Below the pieces are notes generated by a model, which ran no database searches, was not told the DNA's origin, and was given only the letters and a program-made list of their open reading frames with translations. A stretch of DNA of 64,000 nt from Bidens hawaiensis (taxonomy: Eukaryota > Streptophyta > Magnoliopsida > Asterales > Asteraceae): contig JAIQDT010002997.1 in assembly GCA_021521415.1 (NCBI GenBank), positions 278,149 to 342,148 on the forward strand, read 5' to 3'. Of the stretch, positions 32,314 through 45,033 are shown piece by piece; positions within the stretch are counted from its first letter, which is position 1; each line of letters begins with the position of its first letter. The translations under genes and the position numbers were made by a program.

Positions 32314-32743
32314 CTTAAACTTGTAAAACAAGTTAAAATACACAAAATCCGGTTGGACCAGACCACTAGAGGACAAAATAGACGGGCTTAAGGCTTTTAG
32401 GTAGTTCATGAGCCTTTGACACACCGCCATGCGTGACCTAGTGGTCTAAACATATATGTAGGTTTATTGTATTTATGTCTTAATTCCACATTCAAACCTA
32501 CCTACAAACATATAAATGTACCGAGCCAGATTCAAACCTATATACCTACACACATACAAACATACATACACATATACAAACATACGTACCTACAGACATA
32601 CATATGCATCTACAAAACGCACCTACACATAAGAAATAGAGTGAAATTAGAAATTAATGGAGTTACACCTTCACTTCTCGCACTTCTCGCTGTAAAAAAA
32701 CTTCTGAAATGATCCAATACATATATATATTGATATATATATC

Positions 32744-32836
<93 letters not shown>

Positions 32837-34448
32837 ACTTCACATACTTATATATACATCATTACTTGATCGAGCCAGATGATAGATTTTTTATTTTTGG
32901 CTTTTAAGTATAAAAGTTGACATCCTTAGTCCTTTAACTTTTGTACTTGGCACTTTTGACCCGTTAATTTTCATGATGTTACACAAGTTTTAATCAAGTT
33001 ATGTATATTTATAAAGTTCAAGGTTCAAAGAGTAAATAAAGTTTAAAAAAAATTATAAAGTTATTCAAGATTCAAGGGAAAAAGTGTAACATTTTATTTA
33101 AACTATAATAAAATAAATATGCCCAGCTCCCCTCCCTCTCCCTTCAACGTTTTTTCGGCAGCCATGTCCGACAGCCGAAAACCATTGCCAGAGAAAATCA
33201 ATCAACACATTTTACACACCTCTTGACCCGTTAATTCATCCCAAACGACATTTCCACTAACTCTAAACAATAATATACGATTAATTTCGTCATTAACAAC
33301 CCAAATTAACTCTAATTAATCTCTAACCCGTCAGACTATAATAAAAACTCTAACAACTCGAATTAATTATCAAACGATCCAATTGAGGCTATAATAGGAT
33401 ACTAATCAACATCTAAACTTGTTGCAAACATAAAAATTACACAAACAAACTCCCTAAATATCTCGTTTGGTCATCAAAGTTTACTTTTCCTGCGCGGCGC
33501 TAAGGGGTCCTGAGGGTGATGTTAGAGATACTTTAAGATCATTAGACAAATGAATCGTTAGCGCAGCGCAAAAGTCTCACCCTTGGATGTTAGCACCGCG
33601 CTAACATCCCTTCTGATGGGAAAATTACCCTAACTTTGACATAATGAGTTTTGAGACCCTATTTCGACATATCCTTCATTCTAGTAACCAAATACAAGCC
33701 CTAGGATGATTTTGCACCATACCGAAGCCTCTTGTTCGTCCGTTCATTGCATGCTTTCGTCCTCTCATCAGATAAGCGAATCCTTCATGATGCCGATGTC
33801 AGGCTAAACATTGTATTCACTTTAGGCTAGGGTTTTGTGTAAACTGACTTTGCTCATATCTAGGTTTTGAATGAATATGAACGTGATTGAATGTATTTAA
33901 TCTTGTTTTACATTAGCATTGATTGTTTAAATAGCTCATGATTTTAATTATCAAACTTTGCATCACTTATCTAGTTGTGTTCATCACATGTAGGGTTAAC
34001 TTATATGTCTTTGAACCAGTAATCGTTAGTCATTGCTTAAAATTGATTTTCATACATTAAACTGTTAATTGGGTAAACCGGAGTTCAGGTGTGTCAACAA
34101 TTCGGTTAGGGTATCGTTTGTCCTCACAACCGAACTGTTAGGTTTAGTAACTACTGCGCAATTAATTTTTATGAATCTGTGAATAGTCGGTTGTCACTTT
34201 GCTTGAACCTGAAGTGAATCATTTTCTCATTATTGTTTAAAGTCACATAAAGTAATCGTGTATTATTAAATCATCTTTTATAAACTTCTTGACATCGTTT
34301 GTCCGCTTAATATAATAGTTAATAATTATGAACTTTACTTGCACTTTCCACTGATTCCCTGTGGAGATGAACTTATTTACTCCTACTAGTTATAGGTATA
34401 TAAGTTTAATAAATACTTGTTTTTTATTAGAGCACGACATCTACATCG
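32308..34448. other. Mosaic of LTR-like fragments
   Basis: No supported ORF. 32490-32640 is rich in ACATACA/CTACA phrases. A gypsy-type LTR end, TCATGATGTTACA, stands at 32971-32983. GCGC phrases (GCGCGGCGCTAA, TTAGCGCAGCGC, GTTAGCACCGCGCTAAC) lie at 33490-33610. From about 34360 to 34432 the minus strand reads TGTCGTGCTC followed by text of the kind that opens Tat-type LTRs; its far end was not found. Confidence 0.4.
32718..32831. repeat. Long TA microsatellite
   Basis: Over 110 bp of nearly pure TA with two short interruptions; could extrude a cruciform and is a likely assembly weak point. Confidence 0.95.
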
Positions 34449-34636
34449 ATGATCCGTATAGACGACTGTTTTGGATAGAACAAGATAGGACCTAAACTTA
34501 TCGAATGCAAACACCACAGCTAACAGCTCTTTCTCGGTGGTTGTGTAATTCTCCTGAGCACCGTTTTGGGTCCAGTTCGCATGGTAGATCGGGTGGAAGT
34601 GCTTCTCCTTCCTCTGTCCATGCGCTGCTGCGACGG
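34449..34636 (-). pseudogene. pol: Athila/Tat RNase H fragment
   Basis: On minus an open stretch of about 62 codons reads GQRKEKHFHPIYHANW, then NYTTTEKELLAVVFAFDKFR and SKTVVYTDH, the Ty3/gypsy RNase H as found in Athila and Tat elements. It is cut at 34636 by a Copia LTR end and at 34449 by unrelated LTR-like DNA. With gag at 62656-62871 on the same strand it fits one minus-strand Athila element whose middle is lost. Confidence 0.85.
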
Positions 34637-34725
34637 TGTTTGATCTCGTTAATCCGATACACAGATCTCAGATTTGTTATATATATATAATTAACCTCTT
34701 ACTAAGGATCTAGTTCATAATTACT
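34637..34725 (-). repeat. Terminal LTR fragment of Copia copy C
   Basis: 89 bp matching, in reverse, the last part of the copy B LTR (62567-62655), with the shared core AGATCTGTGTATCGGATTAA. It is cut at 34725 by the insertion of gypsy 2. It marks the outer end of copy C. Confidence 0.85.
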
Positions 34726-37700
34726 TGTAACACCCCGAAACCGCAGCGGAAACGTAAACGGGATGCAACAGACACCTCTGATATCAACCACATTGTTTAT
34801 AAAGAAAACTGAATACATTAATATACCTCAAATTACATTATCTCGTATTTCATTACCGTCTAGGTGTTACACACATCATACCATACGATACATAATTCTA
34901 TTTATTATAATGTATCCTAACATCCCGCACGCAAATCTTACACACATCAAGCACTTAGCACGTAAGCAATCACTTCATCTTAGTTGTACCTGAAAAGCAT
35001 GTGAGAAAACAGGTCAACTACGAATAGTTGGTGTGTTTCACAATTCGAGTAAACCATGATAAATCATTATCAAAATATAATATTATCGATGTAATTATGC
35101 TGAGCCCACAAGTGAAACCTCTGACTATCACACACAACCCCCGTGGCATATCCCCCACCCACGGACCTGCCCCAAACCGCTATGTCTAACATTACATAGC
35201 AAAATATAAATCAACAACAAAATAGACATGTGCAACTGGCTGGGAAACATCAGCAAATCCATGCCGGACCAGTTGGGTTTGTCAGACCAATAGTACTATC
35301 CACACTCTACCGGCTTTCAGTTAATCACTCGTGTTCCGGGGCCTTAGAATGTTAGCAACTCAGACAATTACCATCTTAGTACATTTCCGTACGATTCCCG
35401 TACAATAAAATATATATAAATCCACGCAAATCCATGCGTTCAGTATGTACTTAAACATTTCAGTAGTAACATGCTTCCGCCCCGAGAAAGTATTCGAAAA
35501 CAGTTCAGAAAAAGGGGCTCATGAAACTCACCTTAGCACATGCAAGCAGGTAACAACAATCATTATCAGTTAACACGTCCAATCTGTAATATGATCCCAA
35601 CGATCGTTACTATACACTCATTATTAATATAACTTTAACCAAGTTAACCGGTACATCTGGGGACACTGTTAACCCAGCACTGTACACATTCCGGGGGCAA
35701 TGTTAACCTAGAAACACATCTAGGGACATCTGGGGACACTGTTAACCCAGTACTGTACCCATTCCGGGGGCAATGTTAACCCAGAAACACTTCTCCGGAC
35801 TCAGATTGTGATATCGTTTAGTGTTCAATGGTCAAAATTATTATTAGTCGTTTTTCCCGTTTTGCGTGCCTAGCACGGTTATCCGTTTTTACGTTCCAAA
35901 AATGAGTTTGGTCACACACGACCCGAAAATAGTTGTTGACTGATAATTTAGTTAAAGTTGTGAAATTAGAGCTCGGTTTAGACGCCCCGATTGGCCGCGG
36001 GACCCGTTTTCGTCTTTGGCGTACCGGAAACTGTTAAATCGGTTAAAAATACCCAAATCATCCGAATTACTTTCGGATGATTCATTTTTACTTGTTTAAC
36101 TCTATTATATGAAAATAGTTCATTTTTAGGGTTTTTATACACCATTCAGTTCGTTTAGACGAACTTTACCGGTTTGTGCGTTTTAGACTTTAGAAGTTTG
36201 TTTTTATCTTCTTTTTAGCACAAATAATTATCCGTTTAGTCTCGGATCTTGAAATTTTGCACAAATTACTTTTTGACAGTGGGGAATTTTATAAAAATAT
36301 TTCCAGAATTAATTTTTATATTTAAAATTTATTTATCTATTTTTAAACACCATTTAAACACTAAATATGTCGTAAATACCAAACGACCTTAGAAAAATCC
36401 CAAATTTTTCCTGGATGTCCCCTGCCATCCACATAGTCCCCTGTAATTATTCCAGAACCAAAATCTCTTTTTACATGCCATTTTCACTAAAACCGAGCTA
36501 GAAAACCCTAGAACTCATTTAACCGAAAAGCCTACTTAAACTTCTCCAACTGACCTAAAATTTTGTGTGTGACTTATACATGTTATAAAAAGCTTATCTG
36601 GAATTTTCCAGAATTTTTCATGATATTTATCTATTTTACACCATTTTTAGCCAAAACCGAGCATTAAATTCACCAAATATTCATCCTTTGTCCAAAAATT
36701 ACCAAAAGTTTACAGAACTCTTATTTTCATGTGTAGAACATCCCTGTAAAATTTCATAACCCAAATCTAAACCATCAACAATCTGTCCAAAAACTCCAAA
36801 ACCGAACATAAACCGAATATACCTTTCGTTTTCCGCCACTACAAGCTACAAACTCGTCTTTCCACCTTATATACCACTAAACACAGAGCCTACAACCAAC
36901 ATACCACAATACCAAGCAAGTTACACTCACAATCAAGCCTCTTACACTATAGTTTCGGTTATGATTCAAAAACAAATATTTAAACCGTAAAAATTCGTTC
37001 TTGGTTCGTTTAACCCCTTTCTTGGACCAAGATCCCTTGTATAACCCGTATACATCACTTGATCATGCAAGAATCGGTTTTCATCTTTGAAACCTCATTT
37101 TCTTGCAATTAAACTCAAGAAACGAAGATGGAAATGTGATTAACTCGATTCTTTACCTTGTTTTCTTGCTACAAAACCTCGGTTTTGGATCATGGAGTTG
37201 AGAGGAAGAAAAGAACTTGCAAAAGTTTGATAATAAAAGAAATGAGAGCATGGGGTAAACCCCTTGATTCCGATCGGATTAATGAGGGGGGTGGGGTGGG
37301 ACCCACCTCTCCATTCTAAGCCACATGTTTGGATTTCGGATATCCGGATAATGTTTTGGATAATCTGGTTCAGTTTGTTTTTCGGTTAAATGTTTAATTC
37401 GGCTTAAAACGAGGCTAAAACGGTCGTTTTTCGGCTAAAAAATGAAATTTATATAAAACCGATTTAAAAACTTTAAAAACTTAAACCAAGACATTTATTA
37501 ACTTAAAACATCATATTATTAATTATTGCGCATCTTTTTCGGCTTGATCGATCATCTCTTGCTCGGTTTGGTATTGAAGGTTTCGTTTAATGTACCGACG
37601 TACCATTAAATCGAAATTCTTTTTCTGTGCCGTACTTTACTTATCCCGAAGCATTAATGCTCCGTAACATCACTAAATATTATAGATATCGTCTATAATT

Positions 37701-37904
37701 GAACCCTCGATTCGTTCGGGTTTCAATAACTATCGATCGATTAATCGCATAATCAGTACGATGAATTATATATTCACGTACAATCAATACAGTGAACCCT
37801 GTATTCTCGTATAATTACTGTGGTAATTCATGTACCCGACATTAAATATGACGTAACTATTGTCTACCGGTTAGGGTATACCTGGTTTAGGCGGAATCGT
37901 TACA
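34726..37904 (-). repeat. LTR of gypsy 2 (Tekay-like)
   Basis: Plus-strand TGTAACACCCCG to GAATCGTTACA, 3,179 bp, followed by a PPT on the inner side, so this is the 3' LTR of a minus-strand element. It includes two similar phrases, CATCTGGGGACACTGTTAAC (about 35656 and 35729). The 5' LTR is missing. Confidence 0.85.
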
Positions 37905-37920
37905 TTCTCCCCCCGTTAAG
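37905..37920 (-). other. Polypurine tract of gypsy 2
   Basis: On minus CTTAACGGGGGGAGAA abuts the LTR start TGTAACGATTCC. Confidence 0.85.
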
Positions 37921-38919
37921 AAATTTCGTCCTCGAAATTTTACACGCCTACTATCCCCTTCCGAGAGAAAGGTGGGGTTTTTCCCTTCAGAATTCACCCT
38001 CGCGTTACCAGGTATAATCTGGTCCTCGCTGTGAATTCCACTTAATCTTAATCAATAAAGCTTGGTGTGTCCAAACTGTTTAGTTTTCCCGTCTACTATC
38101 TCTACGGAATTATTTATGATATCACGCATGTTTTCTATGAGTTCCTCCTTTACTAGTACTTTCGTTGCCTCAACGCCTAGGCACTTTTCAATCAGTATAC
38201 ATGGCAAAACGTCATGTATAGTATTTAACCCCTGGAGTACTTTAATCGATAAACTAAATACCAATCATGGAGATAGTCTCATAAGGTCCAATATATTAAG
38301 AAGCTATTTTCGGTTTTGCCAAACCTCATATCACCTCTCTAAGGTGATGTCTTAAAAATACCTTGTCACCTCTTTCCAGTGACAATGGTTTCCTTTGAAT
38401 GTTGGCATAAATCCTTTGCCAATCTCGCGCTGCTTTCAACTTATCTTAAATATTATAAATCCGATTGGTTGTTTCTAGAATATATTCAACTCTTATGGCT
38501 TGATTGACGCCCACTTTCAATTGAACAAATTGGTGTTATTTACTTCACCCATAGAAAGCTTCAAGCTCTCGATGCTTCCTTCCCCGCCTTCCAATAATGG
38601 AAGTAGGATGACTATTTCGATCTGAGATAATTGAAAATGGTACTCCACGACGAGATACCATTTCACCATCATGAATTTGGGCGAGAATTCATTGTGGTAA
38701 TCGTCATAAATTGGAATGAAATGCGAGGATTGGTTAATCGATCCGCGATTACCCAATTTACCTCATGCCTTTGATATATCTTGGGAATTTGCGTCCCGAA
38801 ATCCATTGTAATTTATTCCCACTATCATTGGCGAATTTCTGTCGTTGTGGCGTTCCCTAGGGTTTTCGGTGTGCATTCTTATCTTTTGCACAACTTAATT
38901 ATTTACCAATAAACACCCC
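37921..38919 (-). pseudogene. pol: Gypsy 2 integrase and chromodomain tail, truncated
   Basis: Minus-strand remains of a Ty3/gypsy integrase. Around 38700-38760 the text ...SSHFIPIYDDYHN corresponds to the KSAHFIP core; 38264-38052 covers the C-terminal domain (VLPCILIEKC, ELIENM...EIVDGK); the tail reads IKIKWNSQRGPDYTW near 38000, a Tekay-type chromodomain remnant. The frame is broken many times. At 38919 the sequence passes straight into the end of Copia copy C, so gag, protease, RT, RNase H and the 5' LTR of this gypsy are deleted. Confidence 0.8.
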
Positions 38920-41900
38920 CTCGTCTTGAGCTCTTTGTTCTTACTTTACTTGAAACGCTTGGATTGCCAATCTCTGCAACTATGAATCCCGTTCTCATAC
39001 ATACACGCACAACGCGTTGAAACTGCATTGCCATATCATAGTCTTCATTGCGCTCGAACAAAATCTTATTCTTGTGTAGCACGTCGTTGTCGGTGTCGGT
39101 TAAATTAACAAGCCACATCGGATCAATGATCTTGATCAGCTCGGTCTTCAAACCTTTGCCCAGGACAATTACGGTCTCGCCAGTTCGGTTATCGTAATAC
39201 CAGCTGTTGAAAGACAGATGCATGTGTTGATTCAAAGTCTTTACTGGTACCCTCTTCAAGGTCTTTGGCGGCTTAACCTTGAGGATCAACTTTCTCTAAC
39301 CCGTCCTTGGATCATTTTCATTTATACGTTTTCGGGTTGGAACCTGAGGCTTGAGGAACTTGAAACCAGAATTGACCTCGAATAACAATTGTTGATGAAA
39401 CAAATCTGCTATTTGGTCACCCCCTCGGTTGATAAATGGACGACATGCGAGGGTACGAACATCCCATCGTGGTAAAGTGAGAACATCCATTATCTTCTCA
39501 TAATATTGAACCCCCTTTTCCCATTTCACAATACATACTTTAAGATCGGAATCAAATAACCAAGAAATTATATTACCTTGAACCTTTGACACATTCTTGA
39601 ATGAAGTCACTTGGTTAGCTTTAGCACGAGCGACAGCTTCGTCCTTATGTTCTTGATCCACATACCGATATGCATCTATAATCTTACGAGCTTTCTTGCT
39701 ACGATACCCAAACCACCTTTCAATATCAGCATCGGTTGGGTTTTTAATCGAACTGAATCTCATATCAACCACCTTTTTACCCTTAGATACCTTCTCTAGA
39801 TTATCCTCGGCTGCTTTAAACATTTCCTCATTAAATACTGGAGCACCCTGATCAACATTGGTGTGTTGAAACAGGTCAGGATACCTCGACCTCCTCATCT
39901 TCATAAATAAAATTTATATTCATTTGAATAGTCGGATTATTCAAAATCTCCTCATCATTTTCTACTTCCACATCCGGCTCCGCCTCTAACACGGTCAACG
40001 CATCGTCATTCAAACCAAGCAGTAGTGAAATCTGCTTTCGTGTTATAGATTTTTGCACAAATTGCCCCTCTTCGATCTCATCCCAATTTACCACACTCCT
40101 GACCACCCTCGATCCATTCACAAAGATAACTGTATCAGCTTCAATCATCTCAATCGGTTTAGCAGTAGTCGTATCATGATAAACAATGATCTGCTTGTCC
40201 GAACCACCAGCTCTACTAGTGCCTGCACCAGAGGAAGAACCATGAGATTGTTTCGGCTCATTTCCTCCAGCACCTAAAGCATCAGGGTCCTCCTCATCAT
40301 CATTCTTCAACTTTTTCAAAACATCTTCTTTACACATGAGTTGCAAAATGAGATCCTCTTGTTCTTTCAATTTGACCCCTGAGACGTGACAATCTCACGA
40401 TGAGCTTTCATTTCCTTTTGACAATACGAAACGTAGCCCATCAATTTCTTCTGATTCTCCATTAACCGTTCTTGATTTAGGCGGTCAGAAGACATTTGAT
40501 TTTCATACAAATGTAGAAGACTTAACGGCATATTTGTCTGCTGAGTTGGAGACATTGCATGAAAGGAAGCAGGAATAGGTTGCACAGGACCCTGTGGTCG
40601 ACTCAGTCTCAAGAACGAGATATCCATTGGTGGTGGAGGCAACATAATCGGTGTTGGAGAAACCACCGAAGTTGCAGTAGAAGGCATTGGCAATGTAGAT
40701 AGTACTGAATGTGGAATCATGCCAAGCCTTGGATCTGAAGTGAGCGTAGTCGTCAAAGCAAGCTCCGGAGTGCTAGTAGTAAGCAACACCGCTGGGCGCA
40801 GAGGAGTGGACGACCTTGGAAGTTGAACTCCAAACGAGACGCCAGCACCAGCCGACACTCGACGCTTCCCTGATCCCTCAGTTGCCAATTCTTTACCCTT
40901 TCTCTTTTGTTGAGCTGCAATTGTAGCAGCCAACGCCGCTTCAACCGCAGCTTGTTGTTCTAGAATAGCTGCATCACCATCACCACCATTACCACCGTCA
41001 CCACCATCATTACCATCATCACAACCATCGTTCCCACCTGGTCCCTCCTCACGCTCAGAATCCGAATCGTCATGGATCCACTGATCATTGTCATGACATT
41101 CATAATTAGGATTCACAATATGACCAATAAAACGTTTGGTCCGAGGCCTCTCCTTCCGATAAATCTTCATTCTATGTACTGTGTCAGCCTTCATGTGATC
41201 TAAATCCAATACGTCCTTTACCAGTGCTTGATCGATGACCAAATTTAGAATCAAGTCTTGAATAATTAACTGAAGGAACCTTGGATACATCAAAAACTTT
41301 TTCTTCTGAACCGTTTGCAGACACTGTTCTTTGAGATGGTAGAAAATCATCTCTGAAAAATTAAACTGCTTATAAGAACAAGTGCCACAAAAGCCGACTG
41401 CAACATGACACGACATTCATCAAACCCGCCTTTACGTCCTCCCAAGCAATGGATCAACACATGAAGGAGTTATTTGTAAGTAGGACACAATCCATTCTTG
41501 TTGTACATAGATTCTTCGACGTCACCACCATAAAATACACGGCGAAACAAACCTTTGATTAGCTCTTTATCAAATTCACACGGATAATCATCAGTGTCAC
41601 CAAAACATAGTACTCGTCGAATCACACTAATATCAACAATAATAGGCGTTTGGTTGATTGTGGCGGTTATATGGTTCTCTTCAATGTATCTTGCTGTACT
41701 CCAGAATTGACGAACTATACTGAGATAAACGTCATGATTAGCAGTGATTGCATAGTGAATACAGAAAAGACGAAGAAACTCCAATAATCCTCCAAAGAGA
41801 TTTTCATCTGCAAAATTTGTACCAACAAAGGCACAAATGTTGTGTTTCTTGTCATAAGGTAGCAAAGGAAAATTTTGTTGTTGTTGTTGCTCTTGTTGCT

Positions 41901-41937
41901 CAGCAATTGGTGGATCTTGCTCCATATTATCAGCCAT
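38920..41937 (-). pseudogene. ORF3 of Copia copy C, broken
   Basis: ATG at 41935-41937 follows an acceptor-like TTCAG by four bases. Open stretches: 41937-41470, 41416-40367, 40370-39876, 39904-39296 and 39289-38920, broken by frameshifts. Order of domains: Gln-rich leader, the shared DKKHNICAFV N-terminal domain with QFWSTARYIEE, a FLMYPRFLQLIIQD segment, an acidic-Gly linker with Gly/Asp repeats, a low-complexity Ser/Pro/Thr region, a coiled coil (RLNQERLMENQKKLM) and a conserved C-terminal domain (WFGYRSKKARKIIDAYRY, VCIVKWEKGVQYYEKIMDVL, SWYYDNRTGE). Function unknown; it occupies the env-like position. I see no signal peptide or membrane anchor. Confidence 0.75.
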
Positions 41938-41941
41938 ATGT

Positions 41942-41947
41942 CTGAAT
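41942..41947 (-). other. Splice-acceptor-like site at ORF3 start (C)
   Basis: On minus TATTCAG then ACAT and ATG. Paired with a donor-like AAG/GTATAC at about 42748 it would remove some 800 bases. Copy B has the same pair (58262 and 59117). Confidence 0.4.
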
Positions 41948-42039
41948 AAATAATATTGAGAATCGGTAATCATCAATGTTATAGAGTAAATTTTGTACAT
42001 TTAAATAATTTAAACTATTATAAACATATTTAAGATGTC

Positions 42040-43140
42040 ATTCGTTAAAGAATCAGTCTGATTCGTTACAAAATTTTTAACGAATCAGCTAATTCGCTAT
42101 CAAGTAAATTATTAACGAATAAGAAGTAGCGAATTACTATTGAAAGATAACGAATTAACATCTAGTTCATTATAATTTAACGAATACACATCTGATTCGT
42201 TAATAAAAAGGATTCGCTATTCTAGTTCATGTGATTTACTTAACGAATTGGACACGAATGAGTTCCAATTCGCTAAGTATAACGAATGGCCAAAAATGGC
42301 TTAATCTTTGACTTATTTTGTCAAGGTCAAAATTAACCAAGAACACCAAAGTCAAATGTGCAAATCTGAAATCGATTACACCATAATCATCGATGATTAG
42401 CTGAACAAATGACCATAACGATCTCGGAAACTCATTGCGACTAACATGGTATCGATTTGGTGGTCCAATACTTGATCTAAGTCAATTTAATTGAGGGTTT
42501 GAACGAAGCATAAAAACCCATCAATCATTAACCCGTCAATCAATAATCAAAACATAATCAAAGATCACCACTGATTTCAGTAATCCAATCCGATGATAAT
42601 GATAACAAATTTATGGTCCATTATATATAATACAGCTTATAGATTAAGGTTCAAATAAACCTCAAAAACCCGATAACAAAAACTCATAATTAACCAATCA
42701 AACTATCATTATATTTGACGAAAATCACGAAGATATGATCGTGTATACCTTAGTAACAAGAAAATATGAACAGAAAATGATTTAATGAAGGTCGAAATTT
42801 CTGAGAAAAATGTCCAGAGTAACAGTGCTTATGATGGAGATGAAGTGTGAATGGTGAAGCGAACCGCCTTCACAGTTCCCTATATAGTCTGACACTACAC
42901 GTCTTTCAATGTAACAAATCATATGATTCGTTTGAATTTTGAATTAACGAATCAGATGATTCGTTAGAGTAACATAACACGTGTCATGACGAATCAGATT
43001 TTAATTATTGTCTAATTCGTTAAAATATGCATAACGAATTGAAGTCATTCGTTACAGAGTGCGGAAGCGAATTAGGGTAACGAACTAAGATGTAGTTCGT
43101 TAGAATGACCTAATTCGTTATTCATAATAACGAATCACTC
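42040..43140. repeat. AACGAAT/ATTCGTT keyword arrays in copy C spacer
   Basis: Two clusters (42040-42290 and 42920-43140) of AACGAAT in both orientations, flanking a TATA-like site at 42878-42889 (minus CTATATAG). Corresponds to 57880-58080 and 58730-58985 in copy B. Confidence 0.75.
42879..42888 (-). promoter_or_regulatory. Candidate internal TATA box (C)
   Basis: Minus GACTATATAGGGAA between the keyword clusters, about 940 bases before the ORF3 ATG; conserved in copy B at 58121-58134. Confidence 0.4.
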
Positions 43141-43316
43141 ATAAATTAAAAGTGTTTAAATGAAAAAATTAAATAAATGAATTAATAAATAATGAATTTA
43201 AATAGTTAATAAATAAAAGAATTCATTAAGTAGCCCATTTAAAATAAAAGAATTACCGAGATACCATACCTCGATAATCAAATACCTTACACGTTTCACG
43301 TTTTGAAACAATTAAC

Positions 43317-43577
43317 TTAAAGAATTAAAAAATATGTAAAAATGAAAAATGCAAAATCCTTTTGTATGTTGATCTTTTGATTTAAAATACTTACATAAGA
43401 AATATCTGAAAATAAAAACATAGAACAGTAAATGTTTTTGTATGGTTTTTCAAAAGCAGTACATATATTTTTTCTTTGATTTTTGTTGAGTTTGAGCAGA
43501 GAATCATATTGACTGAACTGCCCTTCTATCACAGTTTTATATTTCCGCGATATTATGACTGGCGTTAAGTCGGTCAT
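43317..43577 (-). CDS. Small spacer ORF of copy C
   Basis: 86 codons, MTDLTPVIISRKYKTVIEGQ then FSQYDSLLKLNKN and CTAFEKPYKN. Matches the ORF at 57461-57712 of copy B (same start and same SQYD block) and weakly that of Copia A at 1750-1935. Function unknown; no targeting signal seen. The C-terminus is hydrophobic and differs between copies through frame changes. Confidence 0.4.
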   Translation of the reverse strand: MTDLTPVIISRKYKTVIEGQFSQYDSLLKLNKNQRKNICTAFEKPYKNIYCSMFLFSDISYVSILNQKINIQKDFAFFIFTYFLIL

Positions 43578-44421
43578 TGATATTGTTGCCCACTTAAATC
43601 TTATAACAAGCCTTCAAACATTTTTTTTATATGATTAATGGTTCATTAGCGCACAGAATATCATAAATTATCAGCCTCTAATCTTGGTTCAAGCTTAATT
43701 TTATTTTTGCCAAATCACCCCAACTTGACTTAAACCATTATAGTGTTGATCAAAATTTAGAGAATTTTTATAAATTTGAGCAATGCATCAAGTTTCCTTT
43801 ACTGTGAGTGAGTATGCACGAGTCCATCTGTCGGCTTATATACATTGTATCCCCTGGGGTCCGTTTCTTATTGGTAATGAGACGCGTGCAAGGTAGGAAC
43901 AGATGTATGACTAACAGCGGATTTTGATCAAGTCAGTAATTTAGATAGTATGAAGTACAGCAGCGATCAAGTTTAATACCTTGGGTTTGCTCTAAAAGCT
44001 AGTGAAATATTCCTGCTTATGAATACCCAGATGATTAAGCCGCATAAAGACTCACAATGTCCAGAAACCTAACGCTTGTTATTTGTTTTATTATATTTTG
44101 GGTGATCTACAGCTATAAGGCTTGAGTTTGACCGGTTATTACATTTCTTCCATCCTTACCGAGATTTTTGTTAGAGACTAACACCTCTTTCAATTTGGCT
44201 TTTCTTTATGTTTATATCACATACTTTACTCTAACAACTTGTTTAAGACCTATCAATGCACCAATTATTAAGCACTCAGTTTTTTAAGCTTATTTCTTAC
44301 TGGATTTGGGGTCAAATAATCAATGTACTATCATTTTCTCTTTTTGCTTAAAAAACTCAAAATTTTGAGTAGCATAAAACAAAATAAATTTAATCGCCTC
44401 AGTTACTTTGATTCTAAAGAT

Positions 44422-44516
44422 TAATGGCTATCCTATCAATCTACAAGTAGATAACAGGACCAACACATGTAAACATGCTCCACAAACTTAAATAACCGAC
44501 ATAGTTTTCAGCGAGA
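44422..44516 (-). ncRNA. Structured RNA module, copy C2
   Basis: Read on minus: AAAACTATGTCGG, hairpin GCATGT-TT-ACATGT (44465-44478), GTTGGTCCTG, perfect nested hairpin ATCTAC-TT-GTAGAT (44439-44452), then AGGATAGCCATT. Confidence 0.55.
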
Positions 44517-44569
44517 AAATAACATAAAGAGCATAATGAACACCCCAATTACTCTCCAATGTTAGGTAA

Positions 44570-44668
44570 ATAGCTATCCCGAATATTTACAAGAAATTAT
44601 CAGGACCAAACATATACAAGCACATGTCCTTCAAATTGGAGTAATTGACATATTTTTCAGCGAACGTA
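44570..44668 (-). ncRNA. Structured RNA module, copy C1
   Basis: Read on minus: GCTGAAAAATATGTCAATTA, hairpin ACATGTGC-TT-GTATATGT (44610-44627, closed with two G-U pairs), TTTGGTCCTG, then GGGATAGCTA. In copy B the same stem reads ACATATAC / GTATATGT and in A ACATACAC / GTGTATGT. Confidence 0.55.
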
Positions 44669-44679
44669 AGCAAAAATCT

Positions 44680-44930
44680 TTTTGGTTTTTCTTTTTTCAT
44701 ACATAAAACACAATCTTTTTGTCTTTCTCGGATTTTTCTATACAAACGAGAAATTCACAATCTTTTTGAATTTTCAGAATTTTCTTATAAATAAAAATTC
44801 ACAATCTTTTTGATTTTTCAAATTTTGAAAACTAAAGACATGAAAACACACTATTTTTGAAGTTTATAAATTTTTTAATGTTTTTGGATTTTATCTATAC
44901 AAACGAAAAGCACATTCTTTTTGTATTTTC
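44680..44930. repeat. AAAAAGATTGTG repeats after pol, copy C
   Basis: Diverged units of CACAATCTTTTTG with AT-rich linkers just after the pol stop; counterpart of 56270-56510 in copy B. Confidence 0.6.
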
Positions 44931-45033
44931 GTTTTCACCCCCTAAAAGCCAAAACCAAAATAAAATTTAAAATAAACTCAAAATTAAGATAATTATTCTA
45001 ATTTTAGGATATCTGCAAGGGTCTTTAGGCCAT

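Noticed and set aside
32194..32430. 78-codon minus ORF with a Tyr-Ile run
   Set aside because: Translation of the TA microsatellite.
42040..43140. CRISPR-like array of the AACGAAT words
   Set aside because: Words are 7-9 bp in both orientations with irregular spacing, in a plant retrotransposon; no repeat-spacer regularity and no cas genes.
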